Made by a program: the position numbers and the translations under genes
Origin: Ramlibacter sp.
GTDB taxonomy: Bacteria; Pseudomonadota; Gammaproteobacteria; Burkholderiales; Burkholderiaceae_C
Assembly (NCBI GenBank): GCA_019635415.1
Contig: JAHBZN010000002.1
Coordinates: forward strand, 868,001-932,000
Direction of reading: 5' to 3'
DNA length: 64,000 nucleotides
Notes under the pieces: generated by a model
The model's database searches: none
The model's input: only the letters and a program-made list of their open reading frames with translations
What the model was told of the DNA's origin: nothing
Shown here: positions 36,952-46,047 of the stretch, piece by piece
How the letters are laid out: every line of letters begins with the position of its first letter
Numbering within the stretch: the first letter of the stretch is position 1

Positions 36952-37512
36952 CTAGGTCTTGCCAAACCGGCGCTTCGCGTCATTGACACAACCAACGCGG
37001 GCTTGGCCGGCCAGCGCGTCGCAGCGCTCCACGGCCGCGTCATAGCGGGCTGCCAGGGTGTCAGCCTCGGCGTCCTTGCGGGCATCCGCGGTCTGGTGGG
37101 CGCCTTCGGCGCGCGTGGCGCCCACCTTGGCCGCACCCCTCGCGCTCACATGGGCCGCCTTGGCATCCTTGATGCAGACGTCTTTCGCGTTGCCGGCCAG
37201 GTCATCGCATCTTTCCCTGGCGGTGTCGTAGGCCGCATCGGCGCGCGCCAGCGCGAGCTTTTCGTTGGCGCTGGCGCTGGGCTTGTAGCGGGCCTCCAGG
37301 TCAGCCTTTGCCACCTTCTCGACCCCCTTGGCCTCTGACAGGCAGATGTCCCTGGCATTGGCTTTCAGGCTGGCGCAGCGCTCCTTGCCGGCCTTGTAGT
37401 CGGCTTCGATACGGTCTTTCTGGGCGGTGAATTCGTCCTTGGACATGGCGTGGACCGCGCCGGCCCAGACGCAGCTGGTGGCCAGGGCGAGTGTGAGCAG
37501 CTTCAGTTTCAT
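36952..37512 (-). CDS. Secreted protein with three C-x10-C repeats
   Basis: A 186-residue protein starting at 37512 with a signal peptide (KLLTLALATSCVWAGAVHA). The mature part is mostly helical and charged and repeats the pattern (K/E)ERC-x10-C-x3-(E/D)AK three times: RCASLKANARDIC, RCDDLAGNAKDVC and RCDALAGQARVGC. Each is preceded by a Tyr-containing helix of the form Y(K/D)xAxE. Six cysteines in three identical spacings suggest intra-repeat disulfides or metal binding in the periplasm. It lies 19 bases downstream of a CsbD gene, so a general stress role is likely. No named family was recognised. Confidence 0.75.
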   Translation of the reverse strand: MKLKLLTLALATSCVWAGAVHAMSKDEFTAQKDRIEADYKAGKERCASLKANARDICLSEAKGVEKVAKADLEARYKPSASANEKLALARADAAYDTARERCDDLAGNAKDVCIKDAKAAHVSARGAAKVGATRAEGAHQTADARKDAEADTLAARYDAAVERCDALAGQARVGCVNDAKRRFGKT

Positions 37513-37531
37513 GGTGTGCCTCCCGGAGTGG

Positions 37532-37756
37532 TTACTGCGATTTCTCGAAGCGGAAATCCGGGTGGTGCTTTTCCCAGGCCTTGACCTGCTTTTCGGCCTC
37601 GTCGCGCGCCAGGCCATGGCGCTGCTGGATGCGGCCCAGCAGCTGGTCGCGCTTGCCGGCGATGACATCCACGTCGTCGTCGGTCAGCTTGCCCCACTGC
37701 TCCTTGACTTTGCCCTTGAATTGCTTCCATTGGCCTTCCATGCGATCCTGATTCAT
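37532..37756 (-). CDS. CsbD-family stress protein
   Basis: A 74-residue protein with the CsbD pattern: MNQDRMEGQWKQFKGKVKEQ, WGKLTDDD, then GKRDQLLGRIQQRHG. CsbD proteins are small, abundant and induced by general stress (sigma-B, RpoS or Cpx in various bacteria), with unknown biochemical role. Here it heads a two-gene unit with the cysteine-repeat secreted protein. The rpoS gene is present at 60.5 kb. Confidence 0.9.
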   Translation of the reverse strand: MNQDRMEGQWKQFKGKVKEQWGKLTDDDVDVIAGKRDQLLGRIQQRHGLARDEAEKQVKAWEKHHPDFRFEKSQ

Positions 37757-38029
37757 GGTGTTCTCCAGTTCAATCTGTAAGTTGGGATGGACAGGGCTCC
37801 CGGCGGGATCCGGTGGGTCCGTGCGCGGGAGTCGGGTTCACTGTAGGCAGAGCAATTCGGCGATCCGGTAGGACCCTCGAAGCAGCCCGGGTAGGTGGTG
37901 GCCTACAGTGGCGTGCCGGCGCCCGTCAGGCGGTTGAAATGAGGGGCTTCCATGATTCGGTATGCTCGGCCGCTGGAACACAAAATCAGGCCGTCCGGTG
38001 CAGTGCGGGGCCGTTTTCTGGAGACATGC
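37757..38029. promoter_or_regulatory. Intergenic region upstream of csbD and the antiporter gene, with distant inverted repeat
   Basis: The 273-bp divergent gap holds CACTGTAGGC at 37839-37848 and its exact complement GCCTACAGTG at 37901-37910, with a 52-bp spacer. Two half-sites this far apart could be bound by a looping regulator or form a long hairpin. No obvious gene or consensus promoter was recognised. Confidence 0.35.
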
Positions 38030-39442
38030 ATGAGACTTTCACGATGGGCCGGCGCTTGCGCGGCGCTGATGCTCTGGCCCGGCCTGGCCGCCGCTTCTGA
38101 ATTCAACGGCGCCCAGCTGTCGCCGCTATGGGGCGCGCCGTTTGCCGGCATCCTGCTGTGTATCGCGGTGATGCCGCTGCTGGCGCCACATTTCTGGCAC
38201 CACCATTTCGGCAAGGTAGCGGCCGCCTGGGCGCTCGCTTTCCTGGTGCCGTTTGCCCTGGTGTTCGGGCCCGCCACGGCGGGGGGCGCCTTTGTCCATG
38301 CCCTGCTGGCCGAATACATTCCTTTCGTGATCCTGCTCACTGCTCTGTTCACCGTGGCCGGTGGCATCTACATCCGCGGCAATCTGCATGGCAGCCCCGG
38401 GCTGAACACGTCCATCCTGGCGATCGGCGCCGTGCTGGCAAGCTTCATGGGGACCACCGGGGCGTCGATGCTCCTGATCCGTCCGCTGATTCGCGCCAAT
38501 GACAACCGCCAGCACACCGCACATGTGGTGGTGTTCTTCATCTTCATCGTGTCGAACGCCGGAGGCTCGCTCACTCCCCTGGGTGATCCGCCGCTGTTTC
38601 TGGGCTTCCTCAAGGGCGTGGACTTTTTCTGGACCGTCGGGCACATCTTCCCCGAGACCCTGTTCCTGGTCGGCACGCTGCTGGCCATCTTCTATGCGCT
38701 CGACTCGTGGTACTACCACCGGCGCGAGGAACTCTCGGCCATGGACCCCACGCCCGATTCGCGCAACATCGGATTTGACGGCATGGTCAATTTCGCGTTG
38801 CTGGCCGTGGTGGTGGGGCTGGTGCTGCTCAGTGGTTTCTGGAAGTCGGCCGTGGTGTTCGACATTTTCGGCACCGAGGTGGGGTTGCCGGGTCTGGTCC
38901 GCGATGTCGGCCTGATCCTCGTGACGCTGGTGTCGCTCAAGGTCACGCCCGACAAGGTCCATGAGGACAACCAGTTCTCGTGGGGACCGATGGCCGAGGT
39001 GGCCAAGCTGTTCGCCGGCATCTTCCTGACGATCATTCCCGTCATCGCCATGCTCAAGGCCGGCGTCGACGGCCCCTTTGGTGCCATCGTGTCCGCGGTG
39101 ACGCGTGCAGACGGTACCCCCAATCCCGCAATGTATTTCTGGGCCACCGGCGCGCTCAGCTCGTTCCTGGACAACGCGCCGACCTACCTGGTGTTCTTCA
39201 ACACCGCCGGCGGTGACCCCAAGGTACTCATGACCGCGCTGGCGCCGACGCTTGCGGCGGTGTCGGCTGGTGCCGTTTTCATGGGGGCGAATACCTACAT
39301 CGGCAATGCCCCCAACCTGATGGTCAAAGCCATCGCCGAGGACCGGGGTATCAAGATGCCGAGCTTCTTCGGCTACATGCTCTGGTCTTGCGGCATCCTG
39401 GTGCCGCTGTTCGTCTTCATGACCTTCATCTGGTTCCGTTGA
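38030..39442 (+). CDS. Sodium:proton antiporter of the NhaD/ArsB (ion transporter) superfamily
   Basis: A 470-residue membrane protein; the ATG at 38030 starts a signal-like segment (RLSRWAGACAALMLWPGLAA). About 12-13 membrane segments follow. Conserved ion-transporter motifs include FMGTTGASMLLIRPLI, SNAGGSLTPLGDPPLFLGFL and the mirrored SSFLDNAPTYLVFFN and GANTYIGNAPNLMVK. The two SNAGG/NAP discontinuous helices form the ion site. NhaD members expel Na+ in exchange for protons at alkaline pH; citrate or arsenite transport cannot be excluded. Confidence 0.83.
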   Translation: MRLSRWAGACAALMLWPGLAAASEFNGAQLSPLWGAPFAGILLCIAVMPLLAPHFWHHHFGKVAAAWALAFLVPFALVFGPATAGGAFVHALLAEYIPFVILLTALFTVAGGIYIRGNLHGSPGLNTSILAIGAVLASFMGTTGASMLLIRPLIRANDNRQHTAHVVVFFIFIVSNAGGSLTPLGDPPLFLGFLKGVDFFWTVGHIFPETLFLVGTLLAIFYALDSWYYHRREELSAMDPTPDSRNIGFDGMVNFALLAVVVGLVLLSGFWKSAVVFDIFGTEVGLPGLVRDVGLILVTLVSLKVTPDKVHEDNQFSWGPMAEVAKLFAGIFLTIIPVIAMLKAGVDGPFGAIVSAVTRADGTPNPAMYFWATGALSSFLDNAPTYLVFFNTAGGDPKVLMTALAPTLAAVSAGAVFMGANTYIGNAPNLMVKAIAEDRGIKMPSFFGYMLWSCGILVPLFVFMTFIWFR

Positions 39443-39452
39443 GGTAACAACC

Positions 39453-40436
39453 ATGTCCAAGCCTTCCGTTTTCGTCGCGCGAGCGATCTTTCCCGAGGTG
39501 ATCGAGCGCCTGTCGGCGCATTTCGACATCGAGTCGAACCAGGCCGACACGGTCTGGACCAAGGCCCAGCTCATTGAAAAGCTGCAGGGCAAGGCGGGCG
39601 CCTTCACCACCAGCAGCGAGCGGATTGACGAGGAGGTGCTCGCGGCCTGTCCGGGCCTCAAGATCGTCGCCAACATGGCCGTGGGCTACAACAACTTCGA
39701 TGTGGCCGCGATGACCGCTCGCGGTGTGCTGGGCACCAACGCGCCGGACGTGCTGACGGAGACCACCGCCGATTTCGGCTTCGCGCTGCTCATGGCCACG
39801 GCGCGCCGGGTGACCGAGAGCGAGCATTACCTGCGCGCAGGCCAATGGACCAAGTGGAATTACGAGATGTTCTCGGGCTCCGACGTGCACGGCGCCACCC
39901 TGGGCATCCTGGGCATGGGCCGGATCGGCCAGGGCATCGCCAAGCGCGGGGCCCATGGTTTCGGCATGAATGTGATCTATCACAACCGGTCCCGGCTGTC
40001 CGCCGACCTCGAGGCCGATTGCAAGGCGCGCTACGTGAGCAAGGACGAGCTGCTCGCTCAAGCCGACCATCTGGTGCTGGTGCTGCCGTATTCCGCCTCC
40101 TCGCACCACGCCATCGGCGCGGCCGAGCTTGCCCGGATGAAGCCCACGGCGAACCTGATCAACATCGCCCGTGGCGGCATCGTCGATGACGCCGCCCTGG
40201 CCGCGGCCCTGCGCGACAGGCGCATCGCGGCGGCTGGCCTGGACGTCTTCGAGGGCGAGCCTTCGGTCCATCCCGATCTGCTCAAGGTGCCCAACGTGGT
40301 GCTGACGCCGCACATCGCCAGCGCCACGGTGCCCACGCGCCTGGCCATGGGCAATCTGGCGGCGGACAACCTGATCGGGTACCTGACCCAGGGGAAGCCG
40401 CTGACGCCGCTGAACCCTGAAGTCCTGAGCCAATAG
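39453..40436 (+). CDS. D-2-hydroxyacid dehydrogenase (glyoxylate/hydroxypyruvate reductase-like)
   Basis: A 327-residue D-isomer 2-hydroxyacid dehydrogenase. Features seen are the NAD-binding TLGILGMGRIGQGIAKRG, the catalytic Arg in LINIARGGIVDD, the Glu in VFEGEPSVHPDL and the His in VVLTPHIASATVPTR. This set is characteristic of glyoxylate and hydroxypyruvate reductases of the GhrB type. It begins ten bases after the antiporter stop, so the two may be co-transcribed. Confidence 0.9.
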   Translation: MSKPSVFVARAIFPEVIERLSAHFDIESNQADTVWTKAQLIEKLQGKAGAFTTSSERIDEEVLAACPGLKIVANMAVGYNNFDVAAMTARGVLGTNAPDVLTETTADFGFALLMATARRVTESEHYLRAGQWTKWNYEMFSGSDVHGATLGILGMGRIGQGIAKRGAHGFGMNVIYHNRSRLSADLEADCKARYVSKDELLAQADHLVLVLPYSASSHHAIGAAELARMKPTANLINIARGGIVDDAALAAALRDRRIAAAGLDVFEGEPSVHPDLLKVPNVVLTPHIASATVPTRLAMGNLAADNLIGYLTQGKPLTPLNPEVLSQ

Positions 40437-40449
40437 GCGAGAGGCAGGC

Positions 40450-41784
40450 TTGGAAATCTGGCTGCTGATCGCGCTGGCGGCGCTCAATCTGCTGCTGCTG
40501 GGGGTGCTGCTGCTGCGCAAACCCGCCAGCGGGCCGATGGATGCCGCGCGCGTCGAACTGCTGACCGCCAATGAGCGGCTCGAGCGGGAGCTGCGCCGCG
40601 AGATCAGCGAGTCCTCCCGGGGGGCTCGGCAGGAGCTGACCCTCAACCTCGCGAGCTTTCAGGAGGCGTTGGTCAAACAGGGGGCGGAAGCGACCCGGAC
40701 GCAGAACACCCAGATCGACGCCTTTGGCCAGCAGCTTGCGCTGCTGCAGAAGACGCTGGCCGACACGCTGGCCCTGCAACTGGGAGGGTTGAGCGAGTCC
40801 AATGCGCGGCGGCTTGGCGAGATCCGGGCCACGCTGGAAGCGCAGCTCCTGCAACTGCAGCAGACCAACACCACCAAGCTCGACGAGATGCGCCGGACCG
40901 TCGACGAAAAACTGCAGACCACTCTGGAGACCCGCCTGGGTGAGAGCTTCAAACAGGTGGCCGACCGGCTGGAACAGGTCCACAAGGGCCTGGGCGAGAT
41001 GCAGACCCTGGCCCAGGGGGTGGGCGATCTCCAGCGGGTCCTGACCAACGTCAAGACCCGCGGAATGTTTGGCGAGGTGCAACTCGAAGCCCTGCTGGAG
41101 CAGGTGCTGACCCTTGAGCAATACGGCAAGCAGGTGGAGACGCGACCGCACAGCAACCAGCGCGTGGACTTCGCGGTGCGCTTCCCGGGGCGCAGCAGCG
41201 ACGGCGAGCCGGTGTGGTTGCCGATCGACGCGAAGTTTCCGCGTGAGGATTACGAGCGCCTGCTCGACGCCCATGAGCGCGCCGATGCGCCCGCCGCCGA
41301 ACTCGCGGCCAAGGCCCTGGAAGCGCGCATCCGGCTCGAGGCCAAGACCATTGCCGCGAGCTATCTGGCGCCCCCACACACCACGGATTTCGCCATCCTG
41401 TTCCTGCCCATCGAGAGCCTCTACGCCGAGGTGCTGCGCCGTCCGGGGCTCATGGACGGCCTGCAGCGCGATTTCCGCGTGACCCTGGCCGGACCGACCA
41501 CGCTGCTGGCCATGCTCAACAGCCTGCACATGGGCTTTCGCACCCTGGCACTGGAGCAGCAGGCGTCGCAGGTGTGGAAGGTACTGGGGGCGGTCAAGAC
41601 CGAGTTCGACCGCTACGGCAAGTGGGTGGAGACCGTCCAGGAGCAGGTGCGCAAGGCCTCGGTCACATTGGAGAACGCGGCCACACGTTCCAACCAGATG
41701 CGCCGCGCGCTCAAGGGTGTCGAGGCCCTGCCCGAAGCCGAGGCGCAGACCCTGCTGCCGCCGTCTGACGAGGTCAGCACTTGA
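40450..41784 (+). CDS. rmuC: DNA recombination protein RmuC
   Basis: A 444-residue protein beginning with a TTG start that encodes MEIWLLIALAALNLLLLGVL, a membrane anchor. A long coiled coil (to residue ~190) is followed by the RmuC nuclease-like domain with GMFGEVQLEALLEQVL, LPIDAKFPREDYERLL and FLPIESLYAEVL. RmuC limits inverted-repeat-mediated rearrangements in E. coli. The next gene starts inside its stop (TTGA). Confidence 0.93.
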   Translation: MEIWLLIALAALNLLLLGVLLLRKPASGPMDAARVELLTANERLERELRREISESSRGARQELTLNLASFQEALVKQGAEATRTQNTQIDAFGQQLALLQKTLADTLALQLGGLSESNARRLGEIRATLEAQLLQLQQTNTTKLDEMRRTVDEKLQTTLETRLGESFKQVADRLEQVHKGLGEMQTLAQGVGDLQRVLTNVKTRGMFGEVQLEALLEQVLTLEQYGKQVETRPHSNQRVDFAVRFPGRSSDGEPVWLPIDAKFPREDYERLLDAHERADAPAAELAAKALEARIRLEAKTIAASYLAPPHTTDFAILFLPIESLYAEVLRRPGLMDGLQRDFRVTLAGPTTLLAMLNSLHMGFRTLALEQQASQVWKVLGAVKTEFDRYGKWVETVQEQVRKASVTLENAATRSNQMRRALKGVEALPEAEAQTLLPPSDEVST

Positions 41785-42929
41785 ATCCCGCCCTGGCCCG
41801 CCTGATTGCGGGCCATATTTTTTTGCACGCCTGCATGGCGGGCATGCGCATGGCGGCGCCGCTGTTTGCGCTGCGGCGCGGCTACAGCGAGGCCGCCGTC
41901 GGTGTGTTGCTGGCGTTGTTCGCGCTGACGCAGGTGTTTCTTGCGCTGCCAGCCGGCCGCTACGCGGATCGCCACGGGCTGCGGCGCCCCATGGCCATCA
42001 GCGTGGTGGTGGCCGTGCTCGGGGCCGCCCTGGCCGCGGCCTGGCCGGTGTTTCCGTTGCTCTGCCTGAGCGCGCTGATGACCGGTGGCGCCACGGGCGC
42101 GGCCTCCATTGCCCTGCAGCGCCACGTCGGGCGTGCCGCCGCCGGGCCAACGCAGCTCAAGCAGGTGTTTTCGTGGTTGGCCATCGGTCCGGCGGTTTCC
42201 AACTTTGTCGGTCCCTTCACCGCCGGACTGGTGATCGACCATGCGGGCTTTCGCTTTGCGTTCCTGCTCATGGCCCTGCTGCCGCTGGCCACGTGGTTCT
42301 GGGTGCGCCGCACGCAGGAGCTGCCAACGGTGATTCGCGCCGAGGGCGCGTCGCGCGGCCGCGCCTGGGACCTGCTGGCAGAGCCGCAGTTCCGGCGGCT
42401 TCTGGTGGTGAATTGGTTTCTTTCGTCCTGCTGGGACGTGCACACCTTCGTGGTGCCGATCCTGGGCAATGAGCGCGGGCTCAGCGCCTCGGTGATCGGG
42501 AGCATCCTGGGCGCCTTTGCCGTCGCGGCCGCCGTCATCCGGCTGGCCCTGCCGCTGGTGGCGCACCGGCTGCGCGAGTGGGCGGTCATTGCCTCGGCCA
42601 TGGGGGTCACGGCGGCTCTGTTTGGCGTCTACCCGTTCCTGCATTCCGCCCTGGCCATGGGGCTGTGCTCCGTGCTGCTCGGGTTTGCGCTGGGGTCGGT
42701 CCAACCCATGGTCATGAGCACGCTGCACCAGATCACGCCCGAGGCCCGGCACGGCGAGGCCCTGGCGCTGCGCCTGATGGCGATCAACGCCTCCAGCGTG
42801 CTCATGCCCATGCTCTTCGGGGTGGCCGGTGCCGTGGTCGGCATTTCCGGCGTGTTCTGGTTCGTTGGCGCTGTCGTCGGGCTGGGGGCGCGTAGCGCGA
42901 TGCGCCTCAGAGCTGATAGAACGCCTTGA
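41781..42929 (+). CDS. Major facilitator superfamily transporter
   Basis: A 382-residue 12-helix transporter. It starts at a TTG overlapping the rmuC stop. The MFS loop motif PAGRYADRHGLRRP is present between helices 2 and 3. The order of hydrophobic segments and length fit a drug/metabolite efflux family. The substrate is unknown. The 3' end overlaps the convergent LOG gene by 23 bases. Confidence 0.87.
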   Translation: MNPALARLIAGHIFLHACMAGMRMAAPLFALRRGYSEAAVGVLLALFALTQVFLALPAGRYADRHGLRRPMAISVVVAVLGAALAAAWPVFPLLCLSALMTGGATGAASIALQRHVGRAAAGPTQLKQVFSWLAIGPAVSNFVGPFTAGLVIDHAGFRFAFLLMALLPLATWFWVRRTQELPTVIRAEGASRGRAWDLLAEPQFRRLLVVNWFLSSCWDVHTFVVPILGNERGLSASVIGSILGAFAVAAAVIRLALPLVAHRLREWAVIASAMGVTAALFGVYPFLHSALAMGLCSVLLGFALGSVQPMVMSTLHQITPEARHGEALALRLMAINASSVLMPMLFGVAGAVVGISGVFWFVGAVVGLGARSAMRLRADRTP

Positions 42930-43770
42930 CCAGATCCCAGGCGGTTTGCGGGTCGTCCGCGAACTGCAGCAGCTTGAGGTCTTCCGGCGAAATCACGCCT
43001 TCGTCGACCAGCATTTCGAAGTTGATGAGCCTCTTCCAGTAGTCCGAGCCGAACAGCACGATGGGCACCGGTTTGGCCTTGCGCGTCTGCACCAGCGTGA
43101 TCACCTCGAACAGCTCGTCGAGCGTGCCAAACCCCCCGGGGAAGGCCACCAGCGCCTTGGCACGCATCATGAAATGCATCTTGCGCAGCGCGAAGTAGTG
43201 GAACTTGAAATTCAGGGCCGGCGTGACATACGGGTTGGCGGCTTCTTCCATGGGCAGCGCGATGGTCAGGCCCACGCTGATGCCCTTGCCTTCGTGTGCG
43301 CCCTGGTTGGCGGCCTGCATGATGCCGGGGCCGCCGCCGGTGCAGATGAACAGCTTGTCGGCGGGCTGCTTGTCGGCACTGTACTGCGCCACGAGCTGGC
43401 CAAAGGCGCGGGCTTTCTCGTAGTAGTGAGCATTGCGCGCCAGGCTGCGCGCGCGGCGCACGCGGGCCGCATCCCCGCTGGCTTCGGCTTCGGCCAGGAG
43501 CTCGGCGGCCCGGTTTTCGTTGTGGAAACGGGCGCTGCCGAACACCACGACGGTGTTCTCGATGCCATGGGCCTGCTGTTCCAGGTCGGGTTTGAGCATC
43601 TCCAGCTGGAACCGGATGCCGCGCGTTTCCCGGCGCAGCAGGAACTCCGGGTCCGCGAAGGCCAGCCGGCTGGCATCGCTGCTCAAGGGGGCGCCGTCGC
43701 GGGCATGGGACTGGAGGGTGGCCCAGGCGTCGGCCAGGCGCGTGTCGTGCAGGTCTTGGGTGGATTCCAT
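42907..43770 (-). CDS. LOG-family protein (cytokinin riboside 5'-monophosphate phosphoribohydrolase-like)
   Basis: A 287-residue protein of the Lonely Guy family, once called lysine-decarboxylase-like. The conserved motifs are TGGGPGIMQAANQGAHEG and PGGFGTLDELFEVITL, the PGGxGTxxE signature. LOG enzymes release the free base from nucleoside 5'-monophosphates, but many bacterial members act as general nucleotide hydrolases. An N-terminal extension of ~100 residues precedes the core, as in TIGR00730-type larger members. Confidence 0.88.
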   Translation of the reverse strand: MESTQDLHDTRLADAWATLQSHARDGAPLSSDASRLAFADPEFLLRRETRGIRFQLEMLKPDLEQQAHGIENTVVVFGSARFHNENRAAELLAEAEASGDAARVRRARSLARNAHYYEKARAFGQLVAQYSADKQPADKLFICTGGGPGIMQAANQGAHEGKGISVGLTIALPMEEAANPYVTPALNFKFHYFALRKMHFMMRAKALVAFPGGFGTLDELFEVITLVQTRKAKPVPIVLFGSDYWKRLINFEMLVDEGVISPEDLKLLQFADDPQTAWDLVKAFYQL

Positions 43771-43858
43771 GGCGCTATTCTCACGCCAATTCGGGCCAAC
43801 CCCGGAGGGCAGGGGGGCCTTTCTCCGGTATCCTTGCCCGCGGAGTGAGATTCATGAC

Positions 43859-44539
43859 ATGAACGGGGACAGATCGCCGGCCTACCATGTGCTGCTTGAG
43901 GGCAAGAGCATGGGGCCTTATGACCGCCGCACCATCGTTGGGATGCGCATCAAGAAGACGCTCACCAGTGACGACGTGCTGATCGACAGCAATGGCGCCC
44001 GCCTGACGGTGGGCGACGTGCTGGGCCGACGTGTTTCCCAGAACGGTTTCAATGCCTCGCGCAGTGGCGTGTACTCGCTGGTGCAGGGCACCTACGCCGG
44101 CAGCCTGGTGAGCCGCAGCGGCAAGGGTTTCGAGGTGCCGGCATTCGACGGCGAGCTCGAGGTGCGGGTTCAGTCGGAGGTGGTCCGCATCGCGGGCCGG
44201 TTCCGCAAGGGGCTGGGCTGGAAGGATGACCGCATCAAGATCCCGCTCAAGTCCTTTGTTCATGCCCGCACCGTGGGCTCGCGCGTGGATGTCTGGGTGC
44301 GCGGACCCGGGCCCAAGTCCGGCGCGCCTTTGCAACGCCTGTCGTTCGAACTGTTCAGCCCGGACTCGGCCGGCGAGTTCGTGGAGTGGCTGTCGGGCGC
44401 CACACCGCCGCCGCCTGACCTGGCCGTGGTGCCGGTGGGCGGCCTGCCGCAGACCTACCTCGTGTGGATCGCGGTGATCGGCGTGGTGGCGGTGCTCGTG
44501 CTGGTGGGGCTGGCGCTGGCGTTCCGAAGGGCCTTCTAG
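43859..44539 (+). CDS. Hypothetical membrane-anchored protein with GYF-like N-terminus
   Basis: A 226-residue protein starting at ATG 43859. Residues ~8-55 (YHVLLEGKSMGPYDRRTIVG and SDDVLIDSNGARLTVGDVLG) look like the GYF_2/DUF4339 tyrosine-containing fold. A basic central beta-rich region follows, and one C-terminal membrane segment (LVWIAVIGVVAVLVLVGLAL) precedes FRRAF. Tail-anchored topology would place the bulk in the cytoplasm. The function is unknown. It converges with the DUF3445 gene, overlapping four bases. Confidence 0.65.
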   Translation: MNGDRSPAYHVLLEGKSMGPYDRRTIVGMRIKKTLTSDDVLIDSNGARLTVGDVLGRRVSQNGFNASRSGVYSLVQGTYAGSLVSRSGKGFEVPAFDGELEVRVQSEVVRIAGRFRKGLGWKDDRIKIPLKSFVHARTVGSRVDVWVRGPGPKSGAPLQRLSFELFSPDSAGEFVEWLSGATPPPPDLAVVPVGGLPQTYLVWIAVIGVVAVLVLVGLALAFRRAF

Positions 44540-45336
44540 CCGACCGAGGCCAACCAGCGCAGCAGCACCGGTTGCGCCGTGGTCAGGCCCTTGTATTCCA
44601 GCACGGCCGGCGACATCGACCGCAGTGCCGCCGCCAGTGATGCGGCCTGCTCCGGCGAAGCGACGGCCCGGGTCAGCGGCTGCACGCTGACGCGGATCGT
44701 GAAGACGGCCTGGGTCCGGCCGGGGACGGGCAGAAAGGTCTGACGCTCCACACGCAGAAAGCAGCGCGCGGCAAATGCGGCGGGCGGATCGGGCTCGGGC
44801 CATGGGTCGCGTGGCTGGCGGGCGGGGTGCTGGTCATGGCGCGGGGACGCGGAGACGGTCCAGACGTGGCGCTCCCAGGCCTCGCCCGCCGTCACCAGCC
44901 GCACCAGGGCGTCCGTCGCCGCCAGCAGGCGCGCGTTGTCGGCCACCGGACCGTGGAGGCGGGCCAGCGACTGGCCGAGCTTGTCCTCGGGCGCCCAGTG
45001 CGAGGGCGTGCAGACGCACAGCCAGGGCACGGTGCCGCTGGCGCCGTCGAGAACGGCCAGATCCTCCGATACCACCAGTTCCAGTGGCGATTCAGCGTCG
45101 AAAGTGGCTGTAGCCCATGACTGGCGGGCATGATCTGCTATGGTTTGAATAGCAAACTGGGGGTCGAAGCCGGGCACGCACCAGCGGGACTGGCCCGACT
45201 CGAACACCCGCTGCTTTTCGAGGTACAGCGCGCTGCCGGGCGCCAGCGGGCTCAGATGGACCTCGCCGGGCGCCATGCGGCGAAGGCCGGGCTCCATGCG
45301 AAAGGGCTGGCGCAGCCTTGACAGATCGAAACTCAT
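44536..45336 (-). CDS. DUF3445 (heme-dependent oxidative N-demethylase alpha-like) protein
   Basis: A 266-residue cytoplasmic protein. The late stretch RVERQTFLPVPGRTQAVFTI and the earlier VPWLCVCTPSHWAPEDKLG are hallmarks of DUF3445, found in heme-dependent oxidative N-demethylases. Residues ~58-77 (PQFAIQTIADHARQSWATAT) are encoded by a copy of the dispersed repeat, so part of this protein is repeat-derived. It lies just past the efp terminator. The substrate is unknown and partner subunits were not seen nearby. Confidence 0.75.
   Translation of the reverse strand: MSFDLSRLRQPFRMEPGLRRMAPGEVHLSPLAPGSALYLEKQRVFESGQSRWCVPGFDPQFAIQTIADHARQSWATATFDAESPLELVVSEDLAVLDGASGTVPWLCVCTPSHWAPEDKLGQSLARLHGPVADNARLLAATDALVRLVTAGEAWERHVWTVSASPRHDQHPARQPRDPWPEPDPPAAFAARCFLRVERQTFLPVPGRTQAVFTIRVSVQPLTRAVASPEQAASLAAALRSMSPAVLEYKGLTTAQPVLLRWLASVG
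45104..45156 (-). repeat. Dispersed repeat, copy 4 (inside the DUF3445 gene)
   Basis: On the - strand TTTGCTATTCAAACCATAGC is followed by 20 bases and GGGCTACAGCC. It lies wholly within the DUF3445 frame and in the same orientation as the gene. The ATA GCA and GCT ACA triplets are read as Ile-Ala and Ala-Thr. Confidence 0.8.
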
Positions 45337-45345
45337 GCCGGACGC

Positions 45346-45369
45346 AAAAAAGGCTCCCGTGGGAGCCTT
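45346..45369 (-). terminator. efp terminator
   Basis: GGCTCCC (45352-45358) pairs perfectly with GGGAGCC (45361-45367) over a two-base gap (effective loop larger). The A-run 45346-45351 becomes a T-run on the - strand. It is 21 bases after the efp stop codon and separates efp from the DUF3445 gene. Confidence 0.75.
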
Positions 45370-45390
45370 GGCGCGGGATGCGGGGTCACG

Positions 45391-45945
45391 TCAGACGCGG
45401 CGGCGGTATTCGCCGGTGCGGGTGTCGATTTCCACCTTGTCGCCCTGCGAGACGAACAGCGGCACCGGCACTTCGAAGCCGGTGGCGATCTTGGCGGGCT
45501 TGAGCACCTTGCCCGAGGTGTCGCCCTTGACGGCGGGTTCGGTCCAGGTGATTTCGCGCTCGACGCTGGTGGGCAGTTCCACCGAGATGGCCTTGCCGTC
45601 GTAGAACACCACTTCAACGGCCATGCCGTCTTCGAGGTAGTTCAGGGCGTCGCCCATGTTGTCGGCTTCGACTTCGTACTGGTTGTATTCGGCGTCCATG
45701 CAGACGTACATGGGGTCGGCGAAGTAGGAGTAGGTGCACTCCTTCTTGTCCAGCACGATCTGGTCCATCTTGTCGTCGGCCTTGAACACCACTTCGGTGT
45801 TGAAGTTGGCGATCAGGCTCTTGAGCTTCATGCGCACGGTGGCCGAGTTGCGGCCGCCGCGGCTGTATTCGGTCTTGAGGACGACCATCGGGTCCTTACC
45901 GTGCATGATGACGTTGCCGGCGCGGATTTCTTGAGCGATTTTCAT
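45391..45945 (-). CDS. efp: Translation elongation factor P, Arg32 type
   Basis: A 184-residue EF-P starting at 45945 ([20 protein letters not shown]). The tip loop of domain I is [10 protein letters not shown], putting Arg at position 32 where many other bacteria have a modified Lys34. This is the subclass whose Arg32 is rhamnosylated by EarP; the earP gene is immediately upstream on the same strand. EF-P binds the ribosome P/E site and relieves stalling at polyproline. Domains II and III follow with the expected [16 protein letters not shown]. Confidence 0.97.
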   Translation of the reverse strand: MKIAQEIRAGNVIMHGKDPMVVLKTEYSRGGRNSATVRMKLKSLIANFNTEVVFKADDKMDQIVLDKKECTYSYFADPMYVCMDAEYNQYEVEADNMGDALNYLEDGMAVEVVFYDGKAISVELPTSVEREITWTEPAVKGDTSGKVLKPAKIATGFEVPVPLFVSQGDKVEIDTRTGEYRRRV

Positions 45946-46047
45946 AGCAGTCTTGAGGTTGGACCGCATGGCGACGTTCAGGTCGGGGTGCCACGCGGCA
46001 GGGGCGCGCCGGTTGCCAGGAGGGCAAGCTTCGCAAAGCCTTGAATT

